A stretch of DNA of 64,000 bases. Origin: Symbiobacterium thermophilum. Lineage in GTDB: Bacteria; Bacillota; Sulfobacillia; DYFQ01. Below the pieces are notes generated by a model. That model searched no databases and was not told the origin of the DNA. It saw only the letters and a list, made by a program, of their open reading frames with translations. The position numbers and the translations under genes were made by a program. Below are positions 39,116-48,517 of the stretch, piece by piece (position 1 is the first letter of the stretch; each line of letters begins with the position of its first letter). The stretch lies in contig DYFQ01000001.1 of the NCBI GenBank assembly GCA_020725105.1, forward strand, positions 88,069 through 152,068, in the 5' to 3' direction.

Positions 39116-40900
39116 TTGTTCTCCCTGGAACGACACGCTCCCCGACCACTGGAACACGAACCGCCCGCCCTGCGCCCGGCGGTGGCCGGCCGGAACGGGA
39201 TGGTGTCCAGCGGGCACCCTCTCGCCACCGCCGCCGCCTACGACGTGCTCCGATCCGGCGGCAACGCCGTTGACGCCGGGGTGGCCGCCGGGCTCTGCCT
39301 GAACGTGGTCCACTCCGACATGACCAGCCTGGCGGGGGTGGCCCCCATCACCATGTACCTGGCCGGCCCGGACCGGGTGGTGACCCTGGACGGCCTGGGG
39401 GTCTGGCCCGCCGCCGCCACCCTCCAGCGGCTCACCGGGGCCGAGCGCCAGCGGATCCCGGAGGGGTTCCGGTTCGCGGTGGTGCCGGCGGCGGCGGCGG
39501 CCTGGCTGACGGCGCTGGAGCGGTACGGCACCTTGAGCTTCGGGCGCGTGGCCGGGGCGGCCATCGGCTGGGCGGAGGGGGGCTTCCCCATGCACCCCTT
39601 CATGGCTTATAACCTGGCGCGGGACGCCGAGGCCTACCGGCGCTGGCCCACCACGGCCGAGGTGTTCCTGCCCGGCGGCGAGCCGCCGCGGCCGGGAGCC
39701 GTCTTCCGCCAGCCCGACCTGGCCCGGACCCTCAAGGGAATGGCCGACGCGGAACGGAAGGCGGCTCACCTCGGCCGGGCCGAGGGAGTGGCGGCGGCCC
39801 GGGACTTCTTCTACCGGGGCCCCGTGGCCGAGGCGGTGGCCGAATTCTCGGCCCGGCACGGCGGCCTGATGACCCTGGAAGACCTGGCTGGCTTCCGGGT
39901 CCGCGAGGAACCGGCCGCCACCGTCCGCTTCCGCGACGTCGACGTCCACGGCTGCGGCCCGTGGTGCCAGGGACCGGCGCTCCTGGAGGCGCTGGCCATT
40001 CTGGAGCACCTGGACCTGGCCGCCATGGGCCACAACACCACCGCCTACGTCCATGCGGTGACCGAAGTGCTCAAGCTGGCCTACGCGGATCGAGAGGCCT
40101 ACGTCGGGGACCCCGCCTTCGTGGAGGTGCCCCTGGCCGGCCTTCTGTCGGAGAGCTACGGGGCGGAACGGGCGGCGGCCATCCGGACCGACCGGGCCTT
40201 CCGGGGCCTGCCCGATCCCGGGAACCCCTGGCCCCACCAGGGCGTGCCGGACCGGGGGCCGGCCCCCATGCCCGCCCCGCCGGGGCCGACCGGGGTCGTG
40301 GGCCCCGGGGGCGGTTCTGACACCAGCTTCGTCTGTGTCATGGATGGGGCGGGCAACGTCTTTGCCGCGACGCCCAGCGACTCGACGGGAGGCGGGCCGG
40401 TCATTCCGGGGCTCGGGTTTGCCCTCTCGGCCCGGGGCAACCAGTCGCGCCTGGACCCGGGGCACCCCGCCTGCCTGGCTCCCGGCAAGCGCCCCCGGCT
40501 GACGCCCAACCCCGCCCTGGCCTTCCGGGACGGCCAACCGTGGCTCGTCTGGGGGACGCCGGGAGGCGACGTCCAGCCCCAGGCCATGCTGCAGGTCCTG
40601 CTGAACCTGGTGGAGTTCGGCATGCACCCGCAGGCGGCCGTCGAGGCGCCGCGGTTCGCCACCTTCAGCTTTCCGAACTCCTTCTACCCGCACCAGTACT
40701 TCCCCGGCCGGCTGGCGGTGGAGAGCCGGATCCCCGCGGCGGTCCGGGACGAGCTGGCCAGCCTGGGCCACCAGGTGGTAGGGTGGCCGGCGTTTGCCTC
40801 CCAGGCGGGCGGCGTGTGCCTGGTGTTGCGGGACCGGGACACCGGCGTGCTGTACGGGGCCGCCGACCCCCGGCGGGAGTCCTACGCCTTCGGCTGGTGA
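39116..40900 (+). CDS. ggt: Gamma-glutamyltransferase family protein (second copy)
   Basis: MVSSGHPLATAAAYDVLRSGGNAVDAGVAAGLCLNVVHSDMTSLAG; SDTSFVCVMDGAGNVFAATPSDSTGGG; TTG start is a guess. Confidence 0.9.
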   Translation: MFSLERHAPRPLEHEPPALRPAVAGRNGMVSSGHPLATAAAYDVLRSGGNAVDAGVAAGLCLNVVHSDMTSLAGVAPITMYLAGPDRVVTLDGLGVWPAAATLQRLTGAERQRIPEGFRFAVVPAAAAAWLTALERYGTLSFGRVAGAAIGWAEGGFPMHPFMAYNLARDAEAYRRWPTTAEVFLPGGEPPRPGAVFRQPDLARTLKGMADAERKAAHLGRAEGVAAARDFFYRGPVAEAVAEFSARHGGLMTLEDLAGFRVREEPAATVRFRDVDVHGCGPWCQGPALLEALAILEHLDLAAMGHNTTAYVHAVTEVLKLAYADREAYVGDPAFVEVPLAGLLSESYGAERAAAIRTDRAFRGLPDPGNPWPHQGVPDRGPAPMPAPPGPTGVVGPGGGSDTSFVCVMDGAGNVFAATPSDSTGGGPVIPGLGFALSARGNQSRLDPGHPACLAPGKRPRLTPNPALAFRDGQPWLVWGTPGGDVQPQAMLQVLLNLVEFGMHPQAAVEAPRFATFSFPNSFYPHQYFPGRLAVESRIPAAVRDELASLGHQVVGWPAFASQAGGVCLVLRDRDTGVLYGAADPRRESYAFGW

Positions 40901-40916
40901 GGGGGAGGGGTTGCCC

Positions 40917-41972
40917 GTGAAGGAGTGGGTGCGGGTCCAGGGGGTGCGGGCGGTAGCCGGCGGGAAGGCCGCCGGCTACCTGGAACTGCCGGGGCCGGAG
41001 CGGGTGCGTGTCCCCGTCGTCATCGCCAACGGGGTGCTGGAAGGTCCCACCCTGGTGGTGACCGCCGGCGTCCACGGTGGGGAGTACGCGGCCATCGAGG
41101 CGGCCGGGCGGTTCGCCGCGGCGGTGGACCCCGAGACCCTGCGGGGGGCCGCCGTGGTCCTGCCCGTGGTGAACCCGCCGGCCTACTTCGCCAGAACGGT
41201 CTACGTGAGCCCGCTCGACGGGAAGAACCTGAACCGGGTCTTCCCCGGCCGCCCCGGCGGCAGTCCCTCCGAACGCCTGGCGCACCTGTTGACGGAGGAA
41301 GTCTTCGCCATCGCCGACGTCCTGGTGGACCTGCACGGCGGCGACCTGAACGAGGCCCTCGAGCCGTTCGTCGTCTGGTCCCCGGTGGGCAACGCCCGGC
41401 TGGACCAGGTGGCCCGGGACCTGGCCACCGGTTTCGGCATCCGCTACGTGGTGAGCGGCGGTGTTCCCGGCGCGGCCTTCGTCGCCGCGGCCCGGGCCGG
41501 CGTGCCGGCCATCCTGGCCGAAGCGGGCCAGCAGGGGATCGTGGACGAGGCCAGCGTGGGTTTGCTCCTTCGGGGGCTTGGCCGGACCTGCCGGCGGCTG
41601 GGCATGGCCCGGCCGGGCGCCGGCTGGCTGGACGGCCTCGATCCCGCCGGCACCGGCGTGAGCCTGCCGGACCCGGCCGGCGTGGTCGAGGTGCCGGAGT
41701 TGCTGTGGCACCGCTCCGAGCACGACGGCATGTGGTACCCGGCCGTCCGGCCCGGCGAGCGGGTGGTTCCCGGCCAGGCGCTGGGGCGGATCACCGACCT
41801 GTTCGGCCGCCCGTTGCAGGCGCCCGTGGCCGGGGGCGGCGGCACGGTGCTCTTCACCGTCACCTCGCTGGCCATCAACCGGGGCGATCCCCTGGTGGGA
41901 ATCGCCGACACCACGGGCACCTGGTGTCAGGTCTCGTGCCAGCAGGCCCGGAGGCGGCGGAGGCCGGCGTGA
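40917..41972 (+). CDS. Succinylglutamate desuccinylase/aspartoacylase family (M14-like Zn hydrolase)
   Basis: VVTAGVHGGEYAAIEAAGRFA, NLNRVFPG, DLHGGDLNEALEPF. Confidence 0.92.
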   Translation: MKEWVRVQGVRAVAGGKAAGYLELPGPERVRVPVVIANGVLEGPTLVVTAGVHGGEYAAIEAAGRFAAAVDPETLRGAAVVLPVVNPPAYFARTVYVSPLDGKNLNRVFPGRPGGSPSERLAHLLTEEVFAIADVLVDLHGGDLNEALEPFVVWSPVGNARLDQVARDLATGFGIRYVVSGGVPGAAFVAAARAGVPAILAEAGQQGIVDEASVGLLLRGLGRTCRRLGMARPGAGWLDGLDPAGTGVSLPDPAGVVEVPELLWHRSEHDGMWYPAVRPGERVVPGQALGRITDLFGRPLQAPVAGGGGTVLFTVTSLAINRGDPLVGIADTTGTWCQVSCQQARRRRRPA

Positions 41973-43192
41973 ATCCGCGGGTGGAAGGTGATGGGGGCCT
42001 GGCGCCGGGCCAGTTTCACCGCCAGGCGGGCCCGTTGCTTCAGTCCCCCGGCTTCGGCCCGGGAGATCCGCCCCAGTGTCTCGGCGATGGCCAGGCCGGC
42101 CAGGGTTCCCTGGGCGGCGGCCACGTCGGCGCCTTCGACCCCCGCGGCCCCTCCGGCCACATAGACCCCTTCCAGTGTCGTCTGGAAGTCCGGGCCGGTC
42201 ACGGGGACGCGCCCCCCGAGTTCAGGAACGCAGGCCAGTCTGGCGCCGGCGGCGGCCACCAGCTCTATGAGCGGGTGGAGGCCGCCTGAGAGGCAGACGG
42301 CGTCGACCACCAGCCACAGGGTCTTTCCGTCGGCCAGCCGCCCGTCGGGGCTCACCGGTTCCAGCCTGGCCTCGGTTACCTGGCCGGTACCGCGGAGTTC
42401 GGTGACCGCCTGCCGGAGGTAGAAGGGAATGCCCCAGCGCTTCACCGGCCGGGCCGGCAACCTGCGGAGGGCGAAGCCGGCCAGTCCCTCCCTGGCCAGG
42501 CCCCGGGCCGCCAGTCGCAGGGGCGGAGGCAGCAACGAGCCGCCGGCCACCGAGCCGGCCAGGTCGGCCAGGGCCCGGGCCGGGACGCCCCGCCGGCCAG
42601 AGGCCGGCCCCGGCGGAGCCTGCGCCACGCCGACCACCTCGGCCCCGGCCAGGGCCAGCGAACGGGCGACGGCCACGCCCAGCGGGTCCAGGCCCACCAC
42701 CAGCACCCGGCGGCCCGGCAGGACCCGGTGAACGTTGGCCAGCACCTGGGCGGCCCCCGCCGTGATCACCCCCGGCAGCGTCCAGCCGGGGACGGGCAGC
42801 GCTCCTTCGGTGGCGCCCGTGGCCACCAGCACGGTCCGGGCGGTCACGGGGCCGGTGTGCCAGCCGGTGCACTGGAGCACCCAGCCACCGGGGCCCGGGC
42901 CTGGCCGGCCGCCGTGCCCCCGGCCGTTTCGGGGAAACAGGCCCCATACTGATGTCTCGGTCAGCAATCGGGCGCCGGCCGCCCGGGCCGCCTCCGCCAG
43001 TTCCTCGGCCTTCGGCCGGCCGCTGGACCAGCCGCGGCCCGCCGGGTGAAGCTGGCACCGCAGCCGCCCGCCGGTCACGGGGTGCTCGTCGAAGACGGCC
43101 ACCGTGGCGCCCCGGCGGGCCACTTCACGGGCCGCGGCAAGCCCTGCGGGCCCGGCCCCTACGACAGCCAGGTCAACTTCCATCGGCCCCAC
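41927..43192 (-). CDS. FAD/NAD-dependent oxidoreductase (HcnB/OoxA-like alpha subunit)
   Basis: VDLAVVGAGPAGLAAAREVARRGATVAVFDEHPVTGGRL; next to 2Fe-2S and D-amino-acid oxidase-like genes. Confidence 0.9.
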   Translation of the reverse strand: MGPMEVDLAVVGAGPAGLAAAREVARRGATVAVFDEHPVTGGRLRCQLHPAGRGWSSGRPKAEELAEAARAAGARLLTETSVWGLFPRNGRGHGGRPGPGPGGWVLQCTGWHTGPVTARTVLVATGATEGALPVPGWTLPGVITAGAAQVLANVHRVLPGRRVLVVGLDPLGVAVARSLALAGAEVVGVAQAPPGPASGRRGVPARALADLAGSVAGGSLLPPPLRLAARGLAREGLAGFALRRLPARPVKRWGIPFYLRQAVTELRGTGQVTEARLEPVSPDGRLADGKTLWLVVDAVCLSGGLHPLIELVAAAGARLACVPELGGRVPVTGPDFQTTLEGVYVAGGAAGVEGADVAAAQGTLAGLAIAETLGRISRAEAGGLKQRARLAVKLARRQAPITFHPRIHAGLRRLRACWHET

Positions 43193-43553
43193 CTGCCGCC
43201 TCGGGTTTCCGGCCCTCCGCCACGGGCCCCCCGACGGCCGGCCGGGCTTCTTCCAGCAGGTCGGGCGGCTGGGAACGCACGTCCATGCCGGCCACCACCG
43301 GCGTCAGACAGGCCCGGCGGTCCCGCACCCCGTTGACCGTCACCCGGCACTCGTAGCAGTGGCCCACCCCGCAATACATGCCGCGGGGCTGCCGGCCCGA
43401 GAAAGAGTGGCGGAGAATCCGGATGCCGCTGGCCCACAGGGCTGCGGCCAGGCACTCGCCTTCCAGCGCCTGCACGGGGACGCCGTCGAAGGTGAAGGTG
43501 ACGGTGGGGGTGGGCGGGAGCGGTCCCAGCACGGGGTGGTCCTGGATGCGCAC
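43173..43553 (-). CDS. 2Fe-2S-binding protein (HcnA-like)
   Basis: VTFTFDGVPVQALEGECLAAALWASGIRILRHSFSGRQPRGMYCGVGHCYECRVTVNG; GTG start at 43553. Confidence 0.9.
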   Translation of the reverse strand: MRIQDHPVLGPLPPTPTVTFTFDGVPVQALEGECLAAALWASGIRILRHSFSGRQPRGMYCGVGHCYECRVTVNGVRDRRACLTPVVAGMDVRSQPPDLLEEARPAVGGPVAEGRKPEAAGGADGS

Positions 43554-43555
43554 GC

Positions 43556-43858
43556 CTACCCCTCCTTCCCGGCGTGCTCGCCGTGCTGGCGGGCCAGTTC
43601 GTCGAGGCGCACCAGCCGGACGGGGGGCCGGTAGGAAGCCGGGACCAGGGCTTCGGGTGGCAGGCCCGTTGCCTCGGCCACCAGCGCCTCCACCAGGTAG
43701 CGGCACACCCGGCCCTGGCAGGCGCCCATACCCGCCCGGGTCAGCACCTTGATCTCGGTGGGACTCCGGGCCCCCGCCGCCAGGGCCGCGGCGATGGCGG
43801 AGGCGGTCACGTCCTCGCAACGGCAGATGGTGCTGTCTCTGGTGCTGTCTTCGGCCAC
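43556..43858 (-). CDS. BFD-like [2Fe-2S] protein
   Basis: ICRCEDVTASAIAAALAAGARSPTEIKVLTRAGMGACQGRVCRYLV. Confidence 0.9.
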   Translation of the reverse strand: MAEDSTRDSTICRCEDVTASAIAAALAAGARSPTEIKVLTRAGMGACQGRVCRYLVEALVAEATGLPPEALVPASYRPPVRLVRLDELARQHGEHAGKEG

Positions 43859-43870
43859 GGCGCGCCTCCC

Positions 43871-44968
43871 TCAGGCGAATCGTCCCGGGTCGAAGGCCTC
43901 CAGCCACGGATAGCCCGGCCTGCCCCGGATCAGTTCGGCGATGGCGGCGCCGGTCGCCGGCGCCTGGCCCATCCCGTTCCGGAAGTGGCCTGCCGCCACG
44001 AACAGGCCGCGGACTCCCGGCGCCTCGCCAATGATTGGCACCTGGTCCTCTGCCCTGGGCCGCAGGCCCGCCCAGGAGCGGATCACCGGTACGCCGCCCA
44101 GGCACGGCATGAGCCCGATGGCGCCGGCGGCGAACTCGGCCAGCACCGGCACCTCCGTGGCCTTGTTGAAGCCCACCCGCTCCGGGATGCTGCCGATCAG
44201 CAGCTGGCCGTAGGGCGACTGGCGGACGTACGGCTCGTGGCCCATGATCACGTGGCGGACCATGGGCGGGACGGGCTCGGTGACCAGCATCTGCCCACGG
44301 CTGGGCTCGATGGGCAGCCTGACGCCGACGGTGGCGGCCAGGGCCGGCGACCAGGCGCCCGCAGCCAGTACCACTGCCTCCGTCCTGATCCGGCCCCGGT
44401 CGGTGACCACCGCGGTGACCCGGCCCCCCTCGGCCTCCAGGGCCGTGGCCGCCGTGTGGGTCAGCACCCTGGCGCCGTGGCGGAGGGCGGCCCGGGCGTA
44501 CCCGTGACACAGGGCGAAGGGGTAGATGGTGCCGTCCAGGTTGCACCAGAGGCTCCCGGCGACCCCGGGGTGCAGCGCCGGCTCCAGGCGGCGCGTCTCC
44601 GCCCGGCCCAGGACCTCCGCTTCCAGGCCGCGGGAGCGGAGGTCAGCCGCGCGGGCTTCCGCTCCGGCCATGGCGTCCGGGGAGGTGTACACCAGCAGGG
44701 AGCCGGATCGCTCGTATTGCACCTGGTAGTCCAGTTCCGCCGCCAGGTTGCCGTAAAGTCGAGCGCTCTCCAGCGACAGCTCGAAGAGGGGTCCGGGAGG
44801 CTTGTCGGAGACCAGCAGCAGGCCGAGGTTGGCCCCGGAGGCCTCAGCCCCCAGGCCGGATCGTTCCACCAGGGTGACCTCGTCACCGGCCCGGGCCAGG
44901 TAGTAGGCGCAGGCGGTGCCGACGGCGCCGCCGCCGATCACCACCACCTTGCTGTCGTCGCCGGCCAT
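43871..44968 (-). CDS. FAD-dependent amino acid oxidase (HcnC/OoxB/DadA-like)
   Basis: KVVVIGGGAVGTACAYYLARAGDEVTLVER...GHFRNGMGQAPATGAAIAELI. Confidence 0.92.
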   Translation of the reverse strand: MAGDDSKVVVIGGGAVGTACAYYLARAGDEVTLVERSGLGAEASGANLGLLLVSDKPPGPLFELSLESARLYGNLAAELDYQVQYERSGSLLVYTSPDAMAGAEARAADLRSRGLEAEVLGRAETRRLEPALHPGVAGSLWCNLDGTIYPFALCHGYARAALRHGARVLTHTAATALEAEGGRVTAVVTDRGRIRTEAVVLAAGAWSPALAATVGVRLPIEPSRGQMLVTEPVPPMVRHVIMGHEPYVRQSPYGQLLIGSIPERVGFNKATEVPVLAEFAAGAIGLMPCLGGVPVIRSWAGLRPRAEDQVPIIGEAPGVRGLFVAAGHFRNGMGQAPATGAAIAELIRGRPGYPWLEAFDPGRFA

Positions 44969-45243
44969 CCGCTCACCTTCCCCGAGCCGCGCTAAGCTAG
45001 TCTACCTGCGGCGGCGGCTTGCCTTCGGTGACCGGCGTCACAGCGCTCCCGGCCGTGGGTCATCCCGCCCGAGGCCAACTCACCCGCGGTCATGCTCGGC
45101 CCGGTGCTGGCCGGACTGGTAGGCGGAGGAGGCGTTCGGCGTTTCGCTGCCCTGGTCTGGCCCTTCAGACCTGCCGCATACGCCGCCGCCGGCAAGGGAA
45201 CCCTCGCACCAGGACGGCAAGACCCGGACCGGAGTGAGGTACC

Positions 45244-45693
45244 TTGCCGAAAGCGCGTCGGAGACGCTGGGTGACGGCCGCCTTTGGACTGGTCGCCTTC
45301 GTGCTCGTTCTCGCCGCCGCCTGCGCGCCGATGCAACGGCCGCAGGGCCAGCCGACCGATGAGGTGATCCGGGCGGCGGTGCGGGACGAGTTGCGCTCCC
45401 CCGAGTTTCAGGCCCTGCTCCGCCAGGTGCTCCAGGAGACTCAGGTCATGGAACTGATCAAGGAGACCCTGAAGTCGCCCGATACCCAGAAAGTGCTGCA
45501 GGATACCACCAGGCAGATGCTGGAGACCCCTGAGGTACAGTCCACCCTCCAGGACCGGATGAAGGAGATCATGCAGGCACCCCAACTCCGGCAGGCCATC
45601 GACCAGGCCGTCCGCCAGAGCCTGATGCAACTGGTTCAGCAGGGCGGCGGAGGGGGTGGCGGCGGAGGCGGCGGCGGCGGAGGCGGCGGCTAG
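45244..45693 (+). CDS. GerD-like spore germination lipoprotein with poly-Gly C-terminus
   Basis: Lipobox LAAAC; DEVIRAAVRDELRSPEFQALLRQVLQETQVMELIKETLKSPDTQKVLQDTTRQMLETPEVQ...; terminal (Gly)16. Confidence 0.7.
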   Translation: MPKARRRRWVTAAFGLVAFVLVLAAACAPMQRPQGQPTDEVIRAAVRDELRSPEFQALLRQVLQETQVMELIKETLKSPDTQKVLQDTTRQMLETPEVQSTLQDRMKEIMQAPQLRQAIDQAVRQSLMQLVQQGGGGGGGGGGGGGGGG

Positions 45694-45776
45694 CAGGACC
45701 GCCACGTCGGTGCCGCCTGTACCGGGGTCGCTCGGGCTGCGACAAGTGTGGTATCTTGCACGGCTTTACAGGCGGG

Positions 45777-45818
45777 CCGGGCCGCGCCCCGGGAAGCAGG
45801 TCCTGGGGCGCGGCCCGG
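45777..45818. terminator. GC-rich hairpin between convergent genes
   Basis: CCGGGCCGCGCCCC...GGGGCGCGGCCCGG 14-bp stem. Confidence 0.55.
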
Positions 45819-45879
45819 CGGCCTTCCCGTCTCGTGCGGCCCGGACTGAGTCCCGGCCGCCGATTCAGCTGATTCCGGC

Positions 45880-48339
45880 TCAGTGGATCACGATTTTGAC
45901 CGCCGGCAGACGGTCGCCGCCCGGCTCCTGGTAGGCGACGACCGTCACCGCCTGGCCGACCGCCAGGTCGGCAAACGCCCTCAGGTCACTGCCCCGGAGG
46001 ACGGTGGTGTCAGACGTCACGTGAACCGTTCGAACCGCCACCGCCTGGCTGCCATCGGATCCGGTCACCGTCACGGCCACGGCTACCGTCAGGTTGGTGG
46101 CGTCAAGGGCCTGGACCGTGCCGTCGAACGTCTCGGCCCGGCTGAGGATCCTCACGGCGGTCACGGTCGACCCGTCCAGCCGCACTTCGACCAGATCGCC
46201 GAAGGCCAGCGACCCGAAGGCCTCCGCCTGACCATCGTGGGTCACCTGCACGGTCGGGGACACAGGGTAAGCCGTCTGGACCCCGTCGGCCCGCAGGGTG
46301 ATGCCGGACGGGTGGCCAAAGGCGTTGGTACCGGTGGCCACCACTGTGCCGGCCCGGTACTCCACCCGTTCGAGCACCGTCACCCGGGTGACCGTCCCGT
46401 CCTCCAGCCGGACCTCCACCGTGTCGTCAACCCGGAGGTCGGCGAAGCTCATGGGCTGGTCGTCGTGGAACGTCTGTACGGTCGGGGACACCGGGTAGGC
46501 CGTCTCGGCACCGGCGGCGTCGCGCAGGGTGATGCCGGACGGGTGGCCGTAGGCGTTGAACTCGGTCCGCACCACCCGGCCGCCGGCGGCCACCACTCGC
46601 TCCACGATGGCGATCTTGACCGCCGTTCCGCCCGACAGGGCAAGGGTGACGCTGTCGCCAACGCGGATTGACGCGAAGGTAGCCGGGTTGCCGGCCAGGG
46701 TGACCTCGACCGTCGGTGACACGGGGTAGCTTGCTTCCGACCCGCCGGCAAGACGCAAGCGGACGGAGGCTGGATGCCCGAAGGCGTTGGTGTGCGTCTC
46801 CACAACCGTCCCGGTTACCGACTGGGGCCGGGCGTCCAGGGCGATCGCGGTCACCAGGGCCCCTTCAAAGGTCAGGGTGGCCACGTCCTCCGCCCGTACC
46901 TCCGAAAACGGCACCGGCTGCCCGGCCAGGGTGACCTGGACGGTGGGGGAGACGGAGTAAGTGGCCTCCTGGCCGTCCTCCGGCCTTATGGTGATCGACG
47001 CCGGATGGCCGAAAGCGTTGGTGGCGGTGGCAAGCACGCTCCCCCGGACGGTGCTGGTCATGACCACGATCTCGATCCGGACGACCAGGTCCCGCTCGAC
47101 GGTGAGCTTGACCCGCTCGCCCACGGCCACCGCATCATAGGTGGCCGGCTGGTCGTTCCTGACCACCTGGACGTCGGCGGCCACGGTGTAGGTGGTGTCG
47201 CTCCCGGCCACGTCCCTGAGGGTCAGGCGCCGGCTCCCGTTGTCGGTGGTCAGGCTGACCACGACGCCTTCCCTGACAACGGTGGCCTTGGTGGCCTTGA
47301 TCAGCTGGACCTGGCCCTGGGCGTTGAGGAACAGGCGCACGCCGTCGCCCGGCCGGAGGTCGGACAGGGCGGCCGGCCGGTTGCTGAGGAAGACCACGGC
47401 GGAGGGGCTGACGGGGTACGACGCCTCGGTCCCGTCGGTGCGCCGCACGGTGACGCTGGCGGTTATCTGGTCCCCGGAGCCGGTGGTGGCCACCGACACG
47501 AGCGTGCCCCGCACCTCGAGGGCCCCGGTCGCCGGCAGGCCGCCGCCGGCCCGGGCCAGGACGGCGGCGAGTTCGGCCCGGGTGATGGGCCGGCGGGGCT
47601 GGAAGGCATGGTCGGGCATGCCCGTCACCAGCCCCTGCTCGACGGCTACCAGCACGTAGCCGGCCAGTTCGGCGGGGATCAGGTGGCCGTCGACAAACGG
47701 CGCGGCCTGCCCCGCCCGGGCCTGGGCGGCCGGCTCCAGGCCGAGGGCGCGGACGAGCAGGACGGCCACTTCGAGCCGGGTGGCGTTACGACCCAGGTCC
47801 AGGTCGTCGGTGGCCTGGATCAGCCCCTCCTCCAGGGCGACCAGGACGTAGCCGCAGGCCCATACAGGCAGGGAGCCGAGGGCCCCGGCGACGGCCAGAC
47901 CGTACTGCGAGGCCACGTAGGTCCGGAACGCCTGTTGCTGCTGGCCGGGCGTGGTGGCCCCCGCCAGCACCGCCTCGGCCATGGCCCGGGCCGCCTCCTC
48001 CCCTCCCCGGAGCCGGACGGCGGTGATGACCGTCTCCAGACGGCTGGCCGGCTTGTTGGGCAGGAACTTCCCACCGGCCCCCTTCAGGATCCCCCGGAGC
48101 TTCATCTCGGCCACGTAGGGCAGCGCCCAACTCGCTTCCTCCAGGTCAGGGAACAGCCAGTCCAGGCGGGCCAGTTGGCCGAGACCCAGTTTGCCGCCGA
48201 GGACAAACGGGGGTGGACCGGCGTATCCCCACGGCGGTTTGGCCTCGGCGGGAGCGGGGGCGGCGGCCAGCACCAGGGTGAGCATGACGGCCGCCACCAG
48301 GGCGGCGGCGACGGAGCGGTGCCTGCGCAGGGCCCTCAT
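45880..48339 (-). CDS. Secreted S-layer homology (SLH) domain protein with tandem beta-type repeats
   Basis: Signal peptide; SLH-like segments (FQPRRPITRAELAAVLARAGG); repeated TNAFGHPxxITLRxxxGxxxxYPVSPTVQV modules. Confidence 0.88.
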   Translation of the reverse strand: MRALRRHRSVAAALVAAVMLTLVLAAAPAPAEAKPPWGYAGPPPFVLGGKLGLGQLARLDWLFPDLEEASWALPYVAEMKLRGILKGAGGKFLPNKPASRLETVITAVRLRGGEEAARAMAEAVLAGATTPGQQQQAFRTYVASQYGLAVAGALGSLPVWACGYVLVALEEGLIQATDDLDLGRNATRLEVAVLLVRALGLEPAAQARAGQAAPFVDGHLIPAELAGYVLVAVEQGLVTGMPDHAFQPRRPITRAELAAVLARAGGGLPATGALEVRGTLVSVATTGSGDQITASVTVRRTDGTEASYPVSPSAVVFLSNRPAALSDLRPGDGVRLFLNAQGQVQLIKATKATVVREGVVVSLTTDNGSRRLTLRDVAGSDTTYTVAADVQVVRNDQPATYDAVAVGERVKLTVERDLVVRIEIVVMTSTVRGSVLATATNAFGHPASITIRPEDGQEATYSVSPTVQVTLAGQPVPFSEVRAEDVATLTFEGALVTAIALDARPQSVTGTVVETHTNAFGHPASVRLRLAGGSEASYPVSPTVEVTLAGNPATFASIRVGDSVTLALSGGTAVKIAIVERVVAAGGRVVRTEFNAYGHPSGITLRDAAGAETAYPVSPTVQTFHDDQPMSFADLRVDDTVEVRLEDGTVTRVTVLERVEYRAGTVVATGTNAFGHPSGITLRADGVQTAYPVSPTVQVTHDGQAEAFGSLAFGDLVEVRLDGSTVTAVRILSRAETFDGTVQALDATNLTVAVAVTVTGSDGSQAVAVRTVHVTSDTTVLRGSDLRAFADLAVGQAVTVVAYQEPGGDRLPAVKIVIH

Positions 48340-48517
48340 GGCAAACGGTTGCCTCCTTTCAGGTAGGCAGGGGATGGGACGGGGCCGAAGGCCCGCCGGC
48401 GGAGCACCAGTGGATGCGGGATCGGTCCGGGTCCTCCGGCCCCACGGATAAAGATACGGGCGCCGTACGGCGCTTCAGGGGGTACCGACGGGCGAAGTTG
48501 GGTGGGAAAGACCCTTG

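Noticed and set aside
41927-44968. Bona fide hydrogen cyanide synthase (hcnABC)
   Set aside because: Same fold set is shared by opine oxidases and D-hydroxyproline dehydrogenases; context favours amino/imino-acid oxidation, so no hcn symbol was assigned.
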